Notes: generated by a model from the sequence alone, not told the origin. A DNA stretch of 64,000 nucleotides from Deltaproteobacteria bacterium (GCA_016218725.1 JACRDB010000085.1:62001-126000), one strand, 5' to 3'. Counted from the stretch's first letter, positions 25,599-35,148 are shown. Translations and numbers: made by a program.

Positions 25599-27185
25599 AT
25601 GACCCGCGTCGAAGACCTCCAGACACGGCTCCAGGACCCCGGGTTCACCCCGGGGCGCAGGGACGTGCCGGGCCTCCTGGAGCTCCTTGGCCTCGCGGAC
25701 GACGACGAGCCCGTGCTGCGCGCCCTCGCGCGCCTCGGGGCCGAGGCGAAGGCCCCCGTGGTCGCGCGCTTCGACGGCGCGGCGGCGCCGCTGCGGGCGA
25801 GGCTGGTGCGCCTCTACGGCCGCCTCGCGCGCGAGCACCCCGAGGACGACGCCTGGCGCTGGCTGGAAGGGCGCCTCGACGACGGCGACCCGAAGGCCCG
25901 ACGAAACGCCCTGATCGCGCTCAAGCACGGCCCTCCCACGCCCGAACGCGAGGCGCTGCTCCTCGGCTACTGGTCCCGGGAGGCGCGCCCCGAGCACCGC
26001 CGCACCGTGGCCGACGCGCTCGGAGCCTTAGGGGGGCAGCGCTCCGTCGCGCTCCTGGAGGCCTGGCGAGGGGACGACCCCCAGCTCCAGAAGATCATCA
26101 CGCGCACGCTCCTCAGGCTCCGGCGGGACGCCCGCCGCGGGGCAGGGTCCTCGCTGCACCCCGAGCGCCGGAGCCGCGGGCAGTTCACCGCGAGGCTGTG
26201 GCACCGCGCGGGCCTGGAGCGCGTCACCGAGGCGTTTCTTCCAAAGGGCTGGAGGCGCGCCGGGCACCGAGGTCCCGGCGCCCTCGCGGTCACCCTGGAG
26301 GGCTCACTCACGGACCTCCTGGCCGTGCGCACGGCACGCTGGTTCGGCGTGGAGCTCACGCCCGTGGCGCTCTCCCCCAGGGAGGAGCTCGCGGACACCG
26401 TGGCGCGCGTCCTGGCCAGTGAAGAAGCCCGCAAGGTCTTCTCCACCTGGACCGCCGGGGTGCCCAGGGTGCGCATCGCCGTGGGGCAGGGAGGGCACCC
26501 CAGGAAGCTCCTGTGGGCCATCGCCGAGCGCCTGGAGAAGCTCACCCGAAGCGTCGTGAACGACCCCCGGGAGAGCACCTGGGAGGCCGTCGTGTCGGAG
26601 TACCGAGGCACCCTCCAGGTGGTGCTCTCGCCCCACGCCATGGCCGACCCGAGGTTCCCCTGGCGCCTCGCCCAGGTCCCGGCCTCGTCGCACCCCACCG
26701 TGGCCGCAGCCCTGGCCCTGGTGGCTGGTGTACGTCCAGGTGAGGTGGTGTGGGATCCCTTTGTAGGTGCCGGTGCGGAGCTTGTGGAGCGCTCGCTCCT
26801 CGGGCCCTGGACCCGGATGGTGGGGACCGATCGGGACCCTACGGCGCTGGAGGCCGCGAGGACCAACCTCCAGGCGGCGGGGGTGGAGGGCGTGGCGCTC
26901 CTCCAACAGGACGCGAGGGACACGCAGGTGGAGGGGCTCACGCTGGCGCTTACGAACCCGCCCTTGGGGTCCAGGGTGGGCTTTGGCGAGGAGGTGCCGG
27001 CGCTCCTGGAGGCGATGGTGCCTCGGATCGCGCGGCAGCTACGGCCCGGGGGGAGGCTGGTGTGGCTCTCGCCGGTGCCGGAGAGGACGCGGGCGGCGGC
27101 GCAGCGGGCGGGGCTGCGGGTGACCTGGGACCAGCCGGTGTCCCTGGAGGGGCTGGTCACGGCGCTGCAGCGCTTTGACCGGTAG
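25599..27185 (+). CDS. HEAT-repeat protein fused to an RNA methyltransferase-like domain
   Basis: A 528-residue protein. Residues 1-190 are HEAT-like helical repeats (for example RRNALIALKHGPPTPEREALL and HRRTVADALGALGGQRSVALL). Residues 200-330 resemble the region before the catalytic domain in THUMP-type RNA methyltransferases. From residue 365 there is a Rossmann methyltransferase: motif I VWDPFVGAGAELVERSL, the acidic turn VGTDRDPTALEAARTNL and motif IV TNPPLGSRV. Motif IV is NPPL where the RlmL/TrmN group usually has an aromatic residue after NPP, so activity may be altered. A role in modifying guanine in rRNA or tRNA is inferred. Confidence 0.75.
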   Translation: MTRVEDLQTRLQDPGFTPGRRDVPGLLELLGLADDDEPVLRALARLGAEAKAPVVARFDGAAAPLRARLVRLYGRLAREHPEDDAWRWLEGRLDDGDPKARRNALIALKHGPPTPEREALLLGYWSREARPEHRRTVADALGALGGQRSVALLEAWRGDDPQLQKIITRTLLRLRRDARRGAGSSLHPERRSRGQFTARLWHRAGLERVTEAFLPKGWRRAGHRGPGALAVTLEGSLTDLLAVRTARWFGVELTPVALSPREELADTVARVLASEEARKVFSTWTAGVPRVRIAVGQGGHPRKLLWAIAERLEKLTRSVVNDPRESTWEAVVSEYRGTLQVVLSPHAMADPRFPWRLAQVPASSHPTVAAALALVAGVRPGEVVWDPFVGAGAELVERSLLGPWTRMVGTDRDPTALEAARTNLQAAGVEGVALLQQDARDTQVEGLTLALTNPPLGSRVGFGEEVPALLEAMVPRIARQLRPGGRLVWLSPVPERTRAAAQRAGLRVTWDQPVSLEGLVTALQRFDR

Positions 27186-27223
27186 GTCTCTTTACGATTT
27201 CAACAACCAAGGAGAGAGGTGCC

Positions 27224-27997
27224 ATGGAGATCGGGATGAGGGTGCTCGGGCAGTGGAGCGACGGGCGCTGGTACCCCGGGGTGATCGCGGCCCAGCGCGG
27301 CGGCGAGTGGTTCGTGCAGTTCGACGACGGGGACACGGCGTGGCTCCAGCCCGAGCGGATCCGTCCTCCGGCGAGCCACGGCGCGGTGGGGCCGTCGCAC
27401 CCGGTGAGGGCGGCGCCCGCGGCGGGGGGCTGGGAGCCCGGGGTGCCCACCTACGCCGACTGGACCGAGGACAACTGGTTCCCGGGCTATGTGGCCGAGG
27501 CGAGGCCCGACGGGATGTACTTCGTCCAGTTCGACGACGGCGACGTGAAGTGGCTCCCGCCGCACAAGCTCCGCCCGAGGACCGACGCCCCGAGGGTGCC
27601 CCCGGGGGCGGGCGGGGACCTCGCGGCGGGGGAGCGGGTGAGCGGGCGGTGGCACAACGGCCGCTGGTACAACGGGCACATCGGCGCGGTGAGCCCAAAC
27701 CGGGCGATGTACTTCGTGCAGTTCGATGACGGCGACCGCAAATGGCTCCCGCCCCACGACCTGCGGGTGGGGGGGCGCCCGGTGGCCACCGTGGAGGGCT
27801 ACTACGCCCCGGGGGCGCCCGCGCCCGCGGCGGCGCCGCCCGACGCGCCCGCGGCGCCGCAGGCGGGACCCGTGGTGGTCGAGAGGATCGTGGAGAAGAT
27901 CATCGAGCGGCAGGTGCTGGTGCTCCGCTGCCCCTACTGCAAGGCCCTCACGCCCGCGGACCTGGACACCTGCAACCAGTGCGGCGGGCGCGTGTAG
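27224..27997 (+). CDS. Three Tudor-like domains plus a C-terminal zinc ribbon
   Basis: A 257-residue protein with a good ribosome binding site (AAGGAGAGAGG) before the ATG. Three similar domains lie at about residues 4-48, 78-118 and 136-181. Each has W-[YF]-[PN]-G, then FVQFDDGD, then W-L-x-P and a basic LR/IR end. This is the pattern of Tudor/agenet-type small beta barrels, which in eukaryotes bind methylated or charged ligands. A disordered Pro/Ala linker leads to an amphipathic helix (residues 218-231) and a zinc ribbon with Cys236, Cys239, Cys250 and Cys253. No signal peptide was seen. Function is unknown. Confidence 0.8.
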   Translation: MEIGMRVLGQWSDGRWYPGVIAAQRGGEWFVQFDDGDTAWLQPERIRPPASHGAVGPSHPVRAAPAAGGWEPGVPTYADWTEDNWFPGYVAEARPDGMYFVQFDDGDVKWLPPHKLRPRTDAPRVPPGAGGDLAAGERVSGRWHNGRWYNGHIGAVSPNRAMYFVQFDDGDRKWLPPHDLRVGGRPVATVEGYYAPGAPAPAAAPPDAPAAPQAGPVVVERIVEKIIERQVLVLRCPYCKALTPADLDTCNQCGGRV

Positions 27998-27999
27998 GG

Positions 28000-28632
28000 T
28001 CAGAGCTCCAGCACCACCGGGGCCCTGGGTTGCATCGGCCAGCGCGTGCATGAGGCCACGTTCAGGAAGCGCGTGCGCACGCCAGGCAGCGCGTACTCCC
28101 CGCGCGCTTCATGGATGTGACCGAAGGCATGCACCCTCGGACGCACGCCCAGGACACGGTCCAGGAGGTCCTCGCAGCCGACCTCGTCGCCCTCGGACAC
28201 GCGGTCCCCGAGGCCCTTCGGAGGCCCGTGGGTCACGAGCACGTCCACCCCTGCCGGGATTCTCGCCCAGTGGGCCCGGATGGCTCTGCCTCGGTCCCGG
28301 TTGAAGGCCATGTGGCAGAAGGTGGGAGAAATCGGCGAGCCCCAGATGCGGAGCCCCTCCACGGTCACGCCCTCGTCGAGGAGGAGCGTCACCCCCTGGG
28401 CGCGGGCGACCTCCCCGGCCTCCTCGGGGACGCTCTCCACGCAGAAATCGTGGTTGCCCGCGGTGATGACCTTGTGCCTCGCGGGCAGGGCCCCCACCCA
28501 CCGGCAGAAGGCCTCCCACTCGTCCCTCTGGCCGTGGAGCGTGGCGTCCCCGGCGTGGAGGAAGAGGTCGCAGGGCTCCACCGCCAGGGCGTCGTGCTGC
28601 ATGTGGGTGTCGGAGACCAGGCACACGCGCAT
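28000..28632 (-). CDS. Calcineurin-like metallophosphoesterase
   Basis: A 210-residue cytosolic phosphoesterase. All metal-binding blocks are present: SDTH (residues 7-10), HAGDAT, AGNHDF, THGPP and GHIHEARG. The compact size and the RIWGSPISP string match the small UPF0046/MPPED-like branch, which hydrolyses cyclic nucleotides or phosphodiesters in some members. The start is the ATG at 28632. It converges on the Tudor gene with a 2-base gap and lies just downstream of the heme lipoprotein gene on the same strand. Confidence 0.85.
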   Translation of the reverse strand: MRVCLVSDTHMQHDALAVEPCDLFLHAGDATLHGQRDEWEAFCRWVGALPARHKVITAGNHDFCVESVPEEAGEVARAQGVTLLLDEGVTVEGLRIWGSPISPTFCHMAFNRDRGRAIRAHWARIPAGVDVLVTHGPPKGLGDRVSEGDEVGCEDLLDRVLGVRPRVHAFGHIHEARGEYALPGVRTRFLNVASCTRWPMQPRAPVVLEL

Positions 28633-28640
28633 GGAGGGCT

Positions 28641-30710
28641 CTACGGGGGGATGGCGCCGCAGACGTTGCCGTAGCAGGTAAGGCCCTCGCAGCAGTCTCC
28701 GTTGACCGCGCAGGAGAGGCCCATCCTGCGGCACATCCCGGGGGTCGGGGCCATGCAGCGGCCGCTCACGCAGCGGCCCGAGCAGCAGTCCGAGTCCGAG
28801 CGGCAGGACTCCGTGGCGGGCCTGCACGCGCCCGGCGCCCAGTACGCCGCCATGTTGTCGTCCCGCACGTCCTGGCCGGGGAGCCAGTAGGGCACCTGCG
28901 AGGGGTCCCTGCCCGGAGCGGGGCGCGCGTCGATGGCCGTCACCCAGAGCTGCCTGCGCCCGGTGCCGCGCGAGCCCGCCAGGGCGTTGCCGTAGTCCCG
29001 TCGGGAGTGGAACGCGAGCCAGAAGTACCGCGTGGTCTCGTTCTCCTGCGTGATGAAGGGCGAGAAGGTAGGCCAATAGGAGTCCCGCCCCGCGGCGCCG
29101 CCGTTGGCGCGGTCCAGGCGGAGCGGCGCGCCGGGCTCTCGGCCAGAGAGGTAGAGCGCCCCGGGGAAGCGCACCCCTTCGTTTCCGCTCCGGGAGTTGG
29201 TCCCGTGACCAAAGGCCACCCACCCGGAGTCCGGCGACCAGGTCGGGTGCGAGTCCGCGGCGCCCCCCTCGGGGCTCCCCGCCAGGGCCATCCCCTGGTG
29301 CAGGGGCGCCGCGGGCGGCGTGAAGCGGTCGCCCTCGACCCCGAGGAGCGCGAGGTCCCCGCGGGTGAAGTCCACCGTGTTGCCCCCCGCGGGGAGCTGG
29401 ATGTACGCCACCTCGCGGCCGTTGGGGGACCACTCCAGGTGCCCGGCGTGACCCGGGAGGCCCTCCGCCGGGAGCGTCATCCCCGTGCGAGGGTCGAGCA
29501 GCGCCAGGGCGTCGTTGGTGTTCACCAGCAGCCTGGAGGCGTCCGGGTTGAACGACGAGAAGAGGTACCGCATGGTGGGCGGGAAGAGCGTGGGCGCGGG
29601 GTCCGCCCGGAGGTCCGCCGTGAGGTCAAAGACCGTCCCCAGGTCCCAGCCGTCCCAGAGCTCCGCGGAGAGGTAGCGCCCCGTGCGGGACACCGTGTGA
29701 CACGCCACGCACCGCCGCCCGTCCCGGGGCCTCGGCGGGGGGGAGGGGATCACGCCCTCGCGGGTGACAGCCCCGGGGTCCACCCGCTGGATGCGCCCCA
29801 TCCCGAGGTCCCAGTAGTACACCGCGCCGTAGAGCCCTCCACGGGACACCCGAAAGCGCACCGGGCTGGACGCGTACACCGCGCGGGACGCGGACGCGGC
29901 CTCAAGGCGGTCCACGGTGAGGGTCACCGGGGCCCCGGGGTCCGCGTCGCAGAGCGCTCTCCAGGGCTCGGACGGCACCAGGAGGTCGTGACGGAAGCCG
30001 TCTCCGCCGCTGCGGGTGAACACCTGGAGCGTATAGAACGGTCGCTCAAGCCGCACGCGGAAGACGTCCCCGGCGCCACCTACGGGGTTCCATTGGATAT
30101 CCGCGGCGCCCACGTTCTGTGGCATGACGGCGTCGGACAACGGATAGACGATGGTGGGTGAGCGCGCAGGATCGCTTGCGGGAGCAGTGTCAAAGGGCCC
30201 CACCATGGAGGGGTCCGTGCCGGGGAGGAAGGCCCTCGCGGTGACCCTTACGGAGAGCCTGGCCTCCGCGGTGAGCTCCCGCCCGTCGCTCTGGAGCCTG
30301 GCGATGACGCGGGTGGCGCCGCCGGGGCCGCCCGCCACGGAGGCGGTCCCGTCCCGGGCGATGGAGGCCACCGCGGGGTCGTGGACGGACCACTGCACCC
30401 GGCCCGTAAGGTCCGTGGCGGTGCCCGCGGCGCTGCGCCCGCTGGCGCGGAAGCGAACGGTCGCCGGGGGCATCCCGGTGCTCCACGAGAGGGCGGCCTC
30501 CGGAGGCTCCACGGTGAGCCCGGTGAAGCCTGGCACCGAGGGCGCGTCCGAGCGCGAAGGGGCGTCCACCGGCGGGACCCCGAGGTCGTTGCCCCCGTCC
30601 CTCCTGGGGGCGTCGCAGGAGCCCTCCACACAGGTCGCCTCCTCCGGGGAACAGCGCACGAGGAGCGCGCCGAGCGCGACGCTCGCCGACAAGGGAAGGT
30701 GCGGACGCAT
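28641..30710 (-). CDS. Lipoprotein with Ig-like domain, single heme motif, TolB-like propeller and Cys-rich tail
   Basis: A 689-residue protein with a signal peptide ending in GALLVRC. After a short linker comes a bacterial Ig-like domain (residues 60-155), then a strand-rich region. One c-type heme motif CVACH lies in RRCVACHTVSRTGRYLSAELW. TolB/WD40-like blades follow (SSFNPDASRLLVNTNDALALLD, LEWSPNGREVAYIQ, PTWSPDSGWVAFGHG). The tail has two disulfide-rich units (SDCCSGRCVSGRC, GDCCEGLTCYGNVC). It may be a surface electron carrier or a sensor of unknown target. It lies upstream of and in line with the phosphoesterase gene. Confidence 0.75.
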   Translation of the reverse strand: MRPHLPLSASVALGALLVRCSPEEATCVEGSCDAPRRDGGNDLGVPPVDAPSRSDAPSVPGFTGLTVEPPEAALSWSTGMPPATVRFRASGRSAAGTATDLTGRVQWSVHDPAVASIARDGTASVAGGPGGATRVIARLQSDGRELTAEARLSVRVTARAFLPGTDPSMVGPFDTAPASDPARSPTIVYPLSDAVMPQNVGAADIQWNPVGGAGDVFRVRLERPFYTLQVFTRSGGDGFRHDLLVPSEPWRALCDADPGAPVTLTVDRLEAASASRAVYASSPVRFRVSRGGLYGAVYYWDLGMGRIQRVDPGAVTREGVIPSPPPRPRDGRRCVACHTVSRTGRYLSAELWDGWDLGTVFDLTADLRADPAPTLFPPTMRYLFSSFNPDASRLLVNTNDALALLDPRTGMTLPAEGLPGHAGHLEWSPNGREVAYIQLPAGGNTVDFTRGDLALLGVEGDRFTPPAAPLHQGMALAGSPEGGAADSHPTWSPDSGWVAFGHGTNSRSGNEGVRFPGALYLSGREPGAPLRLDRANGGAAGRDSYWPTFSPFITQENETTRYFWLAFHSRRDYGNALAGSRGTGRRQLWVTAIDARPAPGRDPSQVPYWLPGQDVRDDNMAAYWAPGACRPATESCRSDSDCCSGRCVSGRCMAPTPGMCRRMGLSCAVNGDCCEGLTCYGNVCGAIPP

Positions 30711-30749
30711 GGGCAGACCGTAGCATGCCGCCGCGCCGCAGGACGGCGC

Positions 30750-32771
30750 CTAGGGCGTCGCGGCGGGTGCGGCGGGCGGGGTCGCGGGCGCGGGCGGGCG
30801 CGGGGCGGCGGTGACCTCGAGCTCGCGCACGGTCTCGGCGAAGCGCACGCGCCGCTCGCCGAGCTGGGTGTCCAGGGTCACCACCTGGCGGGTGAGGGTG
30901 TCGATCTCCGCGGAGACCCGCGTGAGCCTCGCCGTGAGCTGGGCGCGCAGGTCCGCGGCCCCGGGGTTCAGACGGATCGCGCGGAGGTTCTCGCGGGTCT
31001 CCTCGGCGTTGGTCTGGAGGTCGTTGCGGCGCTGCTCGGCGGTGCTGCGCTCGCGTCCCAGGGCGAGGAGCTGGCGCTGGAGCTCCGCCGCTGTGCGCAC
31101 GGCGGTGGCCACCGGCGCCGGGGGGTTGGCCGTGCGGAGCCACTCCTCCACGGCGTGGAGGGCGTTCTCGTTGCTCCAGGCCACCGAGAGGGTGAAGGGC
31201 GAGCGGGCCGTGAGCACCAGCTCCGCGTTGCCTCGGGCCGGGACCAGGAGCGGCGCCAGCGCCGCGCCGTTGGCGTTCTGCGTGCCCTCCGGCGGCTCGA
31301 AGAGCTGCACGCCGTCGCCCAGGGCCTGGCGCATCATCATCCGGAGCGGGTGGTCCATGCCGTTGCGCCCGCGGTACGTGGTGCGGGTGACGTTGTACCG
31401 CTCCAGGGTGATGGTCTCCCTCGCGATGCGCACCATCCTCTCGCCCTCGACGTTGTAGGTGGAGTGGGTCTCCACCGCGAGCGCGCGCTCCAGGGAGAAG
31501 GGCACCGTGGCGCTGGCCCCGTCGGGCAGCGGCTCCAGCATCCCCTGGCCCAGGTACGCCCCGGCCTCGAAGATGGCGACGGGGCCGCGCTCCAGCATCG
31601 CCCCGGTGCGGTTCTCGAAGCGCGCCACATGGAAGGGATGGCGGCTCGACTCAGGCACGCCGGGGTCCGGGGCGAAGAGGTAGAGCTGCTCGCCGGGGAC
31701 CTCCCGGGCGGTGAGCATCACCATGGTGGCGCTGCGGTCCGGGAGCGTCACCCGGTGCGGGAGGTCATAGCGGGTGGTGCCCCCCTGCACCGCCAGCGCG
31801 GCGAGCGAGGCCACGTTCCTGGGCGTGGCGGTGGCCGTCTGGGCGCGGCGCTCGGCCTGGGCCTGGAGCGCGCGCTGGCGCTCGTTCTGGCGGGAGTAAC
31901 CTGGTCCCCGGGGCTGCGGCGACGGCGGCGCGCCGGTGGGGGCCATCCGGGCCGGACGCCGGGTCATGGTCCTCCTCCCGCCACCGGCGCCACCCCCGCC
32001 GCCGGGGAGTCCGCCGACGGTCCCCAGGTCCGCGAAGGAGCCGTCTCCAGAGTCGTCCGCGCCGGACTCCTCGGACTCCCTGTTCCGGTTGTCGTCTCCC
32101 GCGGGACCCGACGACGGCGCGGTGGTGACGGTGCCATCCTGGCCCAGCACGGTCTCTCCGAGGGGCACGGCGTCAATGACCGCGCCGCGGTCGGTGACCA
32201 CGGGCCTCGGGGGGATCGTGGGCTCCGCCAGCTCGCTGCGAAATGACACGGGCGTGCCCGCCACCAGGGCCAGGGAGACGTCCGTCCAGTCCTCCCCGGA
32301 GAGGTTCTGCACGATGCCCCAGGCCTGCACCTGGGGGTGCCCCTGCGCGTCAAAGATCAGCCGGTACGAGGGCCTCCAGATGGGCGTCTCCACGGTGTAG
32401 CCCACCACCAGGTCGTGCCCTCGGCCGTCCAGGGCCACCCTCACTGTGCGGCGCTCCGTCGGCCTCGGGGGCTCGTCGCCCGCCTGCTCCTCGGGGAGGG
32501 GAAACGCCGCGGCGCGCACGGAGCTGCCGCCCCGCTCCATCACCGCCAGCGTGGCCAGGAAGTCCCCCACCTCCTGCTGCTGCACCCGGAAGCGCACCTC
32601 GTCCTCGTCCACGTGCCCGTGGCGCTCGAAGTACCCGATCCCGTTGCGGTAGATCACCACCCGCCGCAGCGGCAGCGTGCCCTCCGTCGTCACCGAGGCG
32701 CTCCGGGCGCAGCCCAGGGTCGCCCACAGGGCTCCCAGGGAGAGGAGCCTTCGCAAGGTCGATCGTCGCAT
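30750..32771 (-). CDS. DUF4139-domain protein with signal peptide and coiled coil
   Basis: A 673-residue protein starting at the ATG at 32771, with GGAGG 7 bases before it. The N-terminus is a signal peptide ending in ATLGC (probable lipoprotein), followed by LRRVVIYRNGIGYFERHG, typical of DUF4139/mucoidy-inhibitor A-like proteins. A Gly/Arg-rich insertion (residues 250-310) splits two strand-rich halves. The second half has YDLPHRVTLPDRSATMVML. The C-terminus is a long coiled coil (residues 560-650) ending in a Pro/Ala-rich tail. The biochemical role of the family is unknown. It is divergent from the YHYH gene. Confidence 0.8.
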   Translation of the reverse strand: MRRSTLRRLLSLGALWATLGCARSASVTTEGTLPLRRVVIYRNGIGYFERHGHVDEDEVRFRVQQQEVGDFLATLAVMERGGSSVRAAAFPLPEEQAGDEPPRPTERRTVRVALDGRGHDLVVGYTVETPIWRPSYRLIFDAQGHPQVQAWGIVQNLSGEDWTDVSLALVAGTPVSFRSELAEPTIPPRPVVTDRGAVIDAVPLGETVLGQDGTVTTAPSSGPAGDDNRNRESEESGADDSGDGSFADLGTVGGLPGGGGGAGGGRRTMTRRPARMAPTGAPPSPQPRGPGYSRQNERQRALQAQAERRAQTATATPRNVASLAALAVQGGTTRYDLPHRVTLPDRSATMVMLTAREVPGEQLYLFAPDPGVPESSRHPFHVARFENRTGAMLERGPVAIFEAGAYLGQGMLEPLPDGASATVPFSLERALAVETHSTYNVEGERMVRIARETITLERYNVTRTTYRGRNGMDHPLRMMMRQALGDGVQLFEPPEGTQNANGAALAPLLVPARGNAELVLTARSPFTLSVAWSNENALHAVEEWLRTANPPAPVATAVRTAAELQRQLLALGRERSTAEQRRNDLQTNAEETRENLRAIRLNPGAADLRAQLTARLTRVSAEIDTLTRQVVTLDTQLGERRVRFAETVRELEVTAAPRPPAPATPPAAPAATP

Positions 32772-32995
32772 CGTCACCCTCCGGTCGTCGGGCGCCGCCG
32801 GGGGAGGCATTTCCCCACTGGAGACTCGGGCGCCCCTCGAACGCCGCGGAGCATGGCGGATTCCGTCCTTGAAGGCCATCGGACCCCCCCGAGCGCAGGG
32901 GGTGCGTTTTTTCTCACACGCAGGGCAGCCGGGCGGCACTCACCCGACGATGGTCCGTGCGCCCTTCTCCGGTGCGCACGAGCGGGAGGTCTTCG

Positions 32996-34354
32996 ATGAT
33001 CAATGCACGGTGGGTCTTGCTTGGGGGATGTATGTCCATGTGGGCTTCTGTAGGTTGCGGAGGGACCGGCGGGTCTCCCCCGACGCTCGGTCCGCTGGAC
33101 GCAGCGAGCGACGGCGAGGAGGGAGCGGTCAGCGATGTGGCGGCCGACGGACCAGGGTCCGTGGACACGGGCGCCCAGCCGGATACGGGCACGGCCCCGG
33201 TGGACTCCCGGGTGCCGCCGGTGGACACCGGGACGCCTCCCGTGGACACCGGAGCGCCGCCCGCGGACACGGGGACCGCGCCGACGGATGCGCCCGCCGG
33301 GGCGTGTCCCCAGGTGGCGACGCTGCTGGACGTCAGCCGCGGCCCCGGGGCGGGTTCGGGCTACCCCGCGCCGAGGCTCAGCGGGCGGTGTACGGACACG
33401 TCGTTCATCGTGGAGAGCAACAACATCCCTCACTACACCTTCGTGAGGACCACGCCCAACGCGCTGGTGGCGCGGGAGCAGCGCTGGGAGGTGCCTCGGA
33501 ACCCCAGGGAGGCCGAGCGCACCACGATGATCCCGCGCCTCGGGGTGGTCGGGTTCTCGGTGAACGGGCAGCCCTTCTTCGGCCCCAACGAGGCCGCGGT
33601 CCCGGCGGACAGCGCGTGGGGGGACCCGATCTTCAACGGGATCACCGACGGGTGCCTGGGGCACACGGCGATGGAGTACCACTACCACGCCCTCTCGCAG
33701 CGTTGCCTGACGCCGGAGGCCCTGGTGGCCACGCCCTGGACGCGCCCGGAGCCCGCGAGGGACCGCGCCTCGCCGGTGCTGGGCTACGCCCTGGACGGCT
33801 TCCCGGTGTATGGCCCCTACGAGTGCGCGGACGCTTCGTGCGCGAGGGTGGTCGAGCAGCAGAGCGGCTATGAGCGCACCGGGAACCCTCGCACCAACGC
33901 GTGGGACGCCTACCGCTGGAGGGACTTCGGCGACGCCACGCACCTCGACGCATGCAACGGCCACCGGGGGCCCCGCGGGGACTACCACTACCACGCCACC
34001 GCGGGCTTCCCCTACATCCTCGGGTGCTTCCGGGGCACGGCCTCGGGGGCCGGCGGAATGATGATGCCCCCCATGGGCGACGGTGGGACCATGATGCCCC
34101 CGCCCGGCGATGGCGGCATGATGATGCCCCCTCCCGGCGACGGCGGCATGACCGGTCCCCGGGCGTGCACCACCAACGCGGACTGCACCGGGGCGTGCCC
34201 CACGGGCTCTCGGGGCTGCACCTGCAACATGAGCCCCATGGGCAGGATCTGTGTGCCGACGTGCACCAGCGACGCGGACTGCCCCACCACCCCGATGGGC
34301 GCCCTGCGCTGCGAGACCATGCTGCGGATCTGCGTCCCGCGGATGGGCCCTTGA
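32996..34354 (+). CDS. YHYH-domain lipoprotein
   Basis: A 452-residue protein starting at an ATG preceded by GGGAGG. The signal peptide ends near SVGCGG and a Thr/Asp/Pro linker follows. The YHYH domain spans about residues 130-345. It contains the name-giving strings MEYHYHALSQRC and GDYHYHATAGFPYILGC and the turn LDGFPVYGPYEC. A Met/Pro/Gly/Asp repeat (MMMPPPGDGG and variants) and a Cys-rich tail follow. The paired His motifs suggest metal binding, perhaps copper; this is inference. The stop overlaps the start of the next gene (TTGA). Confidence 0.85.
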   Translation: MINARWVLLGGCMSMWASVGCGGTGGSPPTLGPLDAASDGEEGAVSDVAADGPGSVDTGAQPDTGTAPVDSRVPPVDTGTPPVDTGAPPADTGTAPTDAPAGACPQVATLLDVSRGPGAGSGYPAPRLSGRCTDTSFIVESNNIPHYTFVRTTPNALVAREQRWEVPRNPREAERTTMIPRLGVVGFSVNGQPFFGPNEAAVPADSAWGDPIFNGITDGCLGHTAMEYHYHALSQRCLTPEALVATPWTRPEPARDRASPVLGYALDGFPVYGPYECADASCARVVEQQSGYERTGNPRTNAWDAYRWRDFGDATHLDACNGHRGPRGDYHYHATAGFPYILGCFRGTASGAGGMMMPPMGDGGTMMPPPGDGGMMMPPPGDGGMTGPRACTTNADCTGACPTGSRGCTCNMSPMGRICVPTCTSDADCPTTPMGALRCETMLRICVPRMGP

Positions 34355-35148
34355 GGCGGAGAGCCAGGCCCGCGGTGGTGGCGGTCTGGGGTGTGGTCAC
34401 CGCCCTGGCGGGGCCCCGCTGCGGCCCCGTCCCCGAGGACTCCGAGGCCCCGCCCTCGGCGCTGGCGAGCGTCCGTGCGACGGGCGTGCGGTGGCGCCTC
34501 GGCTGGGACGCCTCGCGCATAACACGCGCCCCAGACGGGAGCTGGAGCGTCACCACGGACCTCGGGTACCGGGTCACGGTGACCTCCGGGGCCCTCGTGA
34601 CCCTGGGGCTCACGCTCCATCACTGCGAAGCCTCCACGCGCTCCGGGTGGAGCCCCCGTCGGTGGCTGGGGCCGTCCTCGGCCTGGGCCAACCACGGCAA
34701 GGAGCTGGACCCCTCGGCGGTGAGAGAGCTCCTCGTCGAGGACCTCGCGGCCCTGGCCCCGCGGTCTCTCGCCGCCCTGAGCGTCTCGACCCGGGCTTAC
34801 TGTGAGGGCCACTGGGTGCTCTCGGCGCCGCCGCTGGCCCGGGAGGCGGAGCTCCCCGTGGGCCTGGGCCGGGTGACCCTGACGCTCCAGGGCTCCTGGT
34901 CCCGAGGGGCCGCCAGCGGACCAATCGCGCTCACGTCAACGCTCGCCAACGGCGACGTGGTAGCGCTCCAGAGCGCGACCCTGGCGCCCTCCTTCGAGGG
35001 GCCCATCGACGCCACCCTCACGCGCTCGCCGGGCTCCCTCTTCGACGGCATCACCTTTGAGAGCGACGGCCCGGCCGCGCAGTCCTGGCGCGTGCTGGAG
35101 AACCTCGTGCGAGGCGCGACACTTCGGGTGGAGCGGTCCGCACGCTGA
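34351..35148 (+). CDS. Exported protein of unknown function coupled to the YHYH gene
   Basis: A 265-residue protein. The only suitable start is the TTG overlapping the YHYH stop, so translation is probably coupled. The N-terminus is a signal-like helix ending near AGPRC. The mature protein is strand-rich with TDLGYRVTVTSGALVTLGLTL, a His-His-Cys string and a Cys in RAYCEGHW. These give two possible metal-binding patches. No family was recognised with certainty. The tight pairing suggests both act together in the envelope, possibly in metal handling. Confidence 0.6.
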   Translation: MRRRARPAVVAVWGVVTALAGPRCGPVPEDSEAPPSALASVRATGVRWRLGWDASRITRAPDGSWSVTTDLGYRVTVTSGALVTLGLTLHHCEASTRSGWSPRRWLGPSSAWANHGKELDPSAVRELLVEDLAALAPRSLAALSVSTRAYCEGHWVLSAPPLAREAELPVGLGRVTLTLQGSWSRGAASGPIALTSTLANGDVVALQSATLAPSFEGPIDATLTRSPGSLFDGITFESDGPAAQSWRVLENLVRGATLRVERSAR

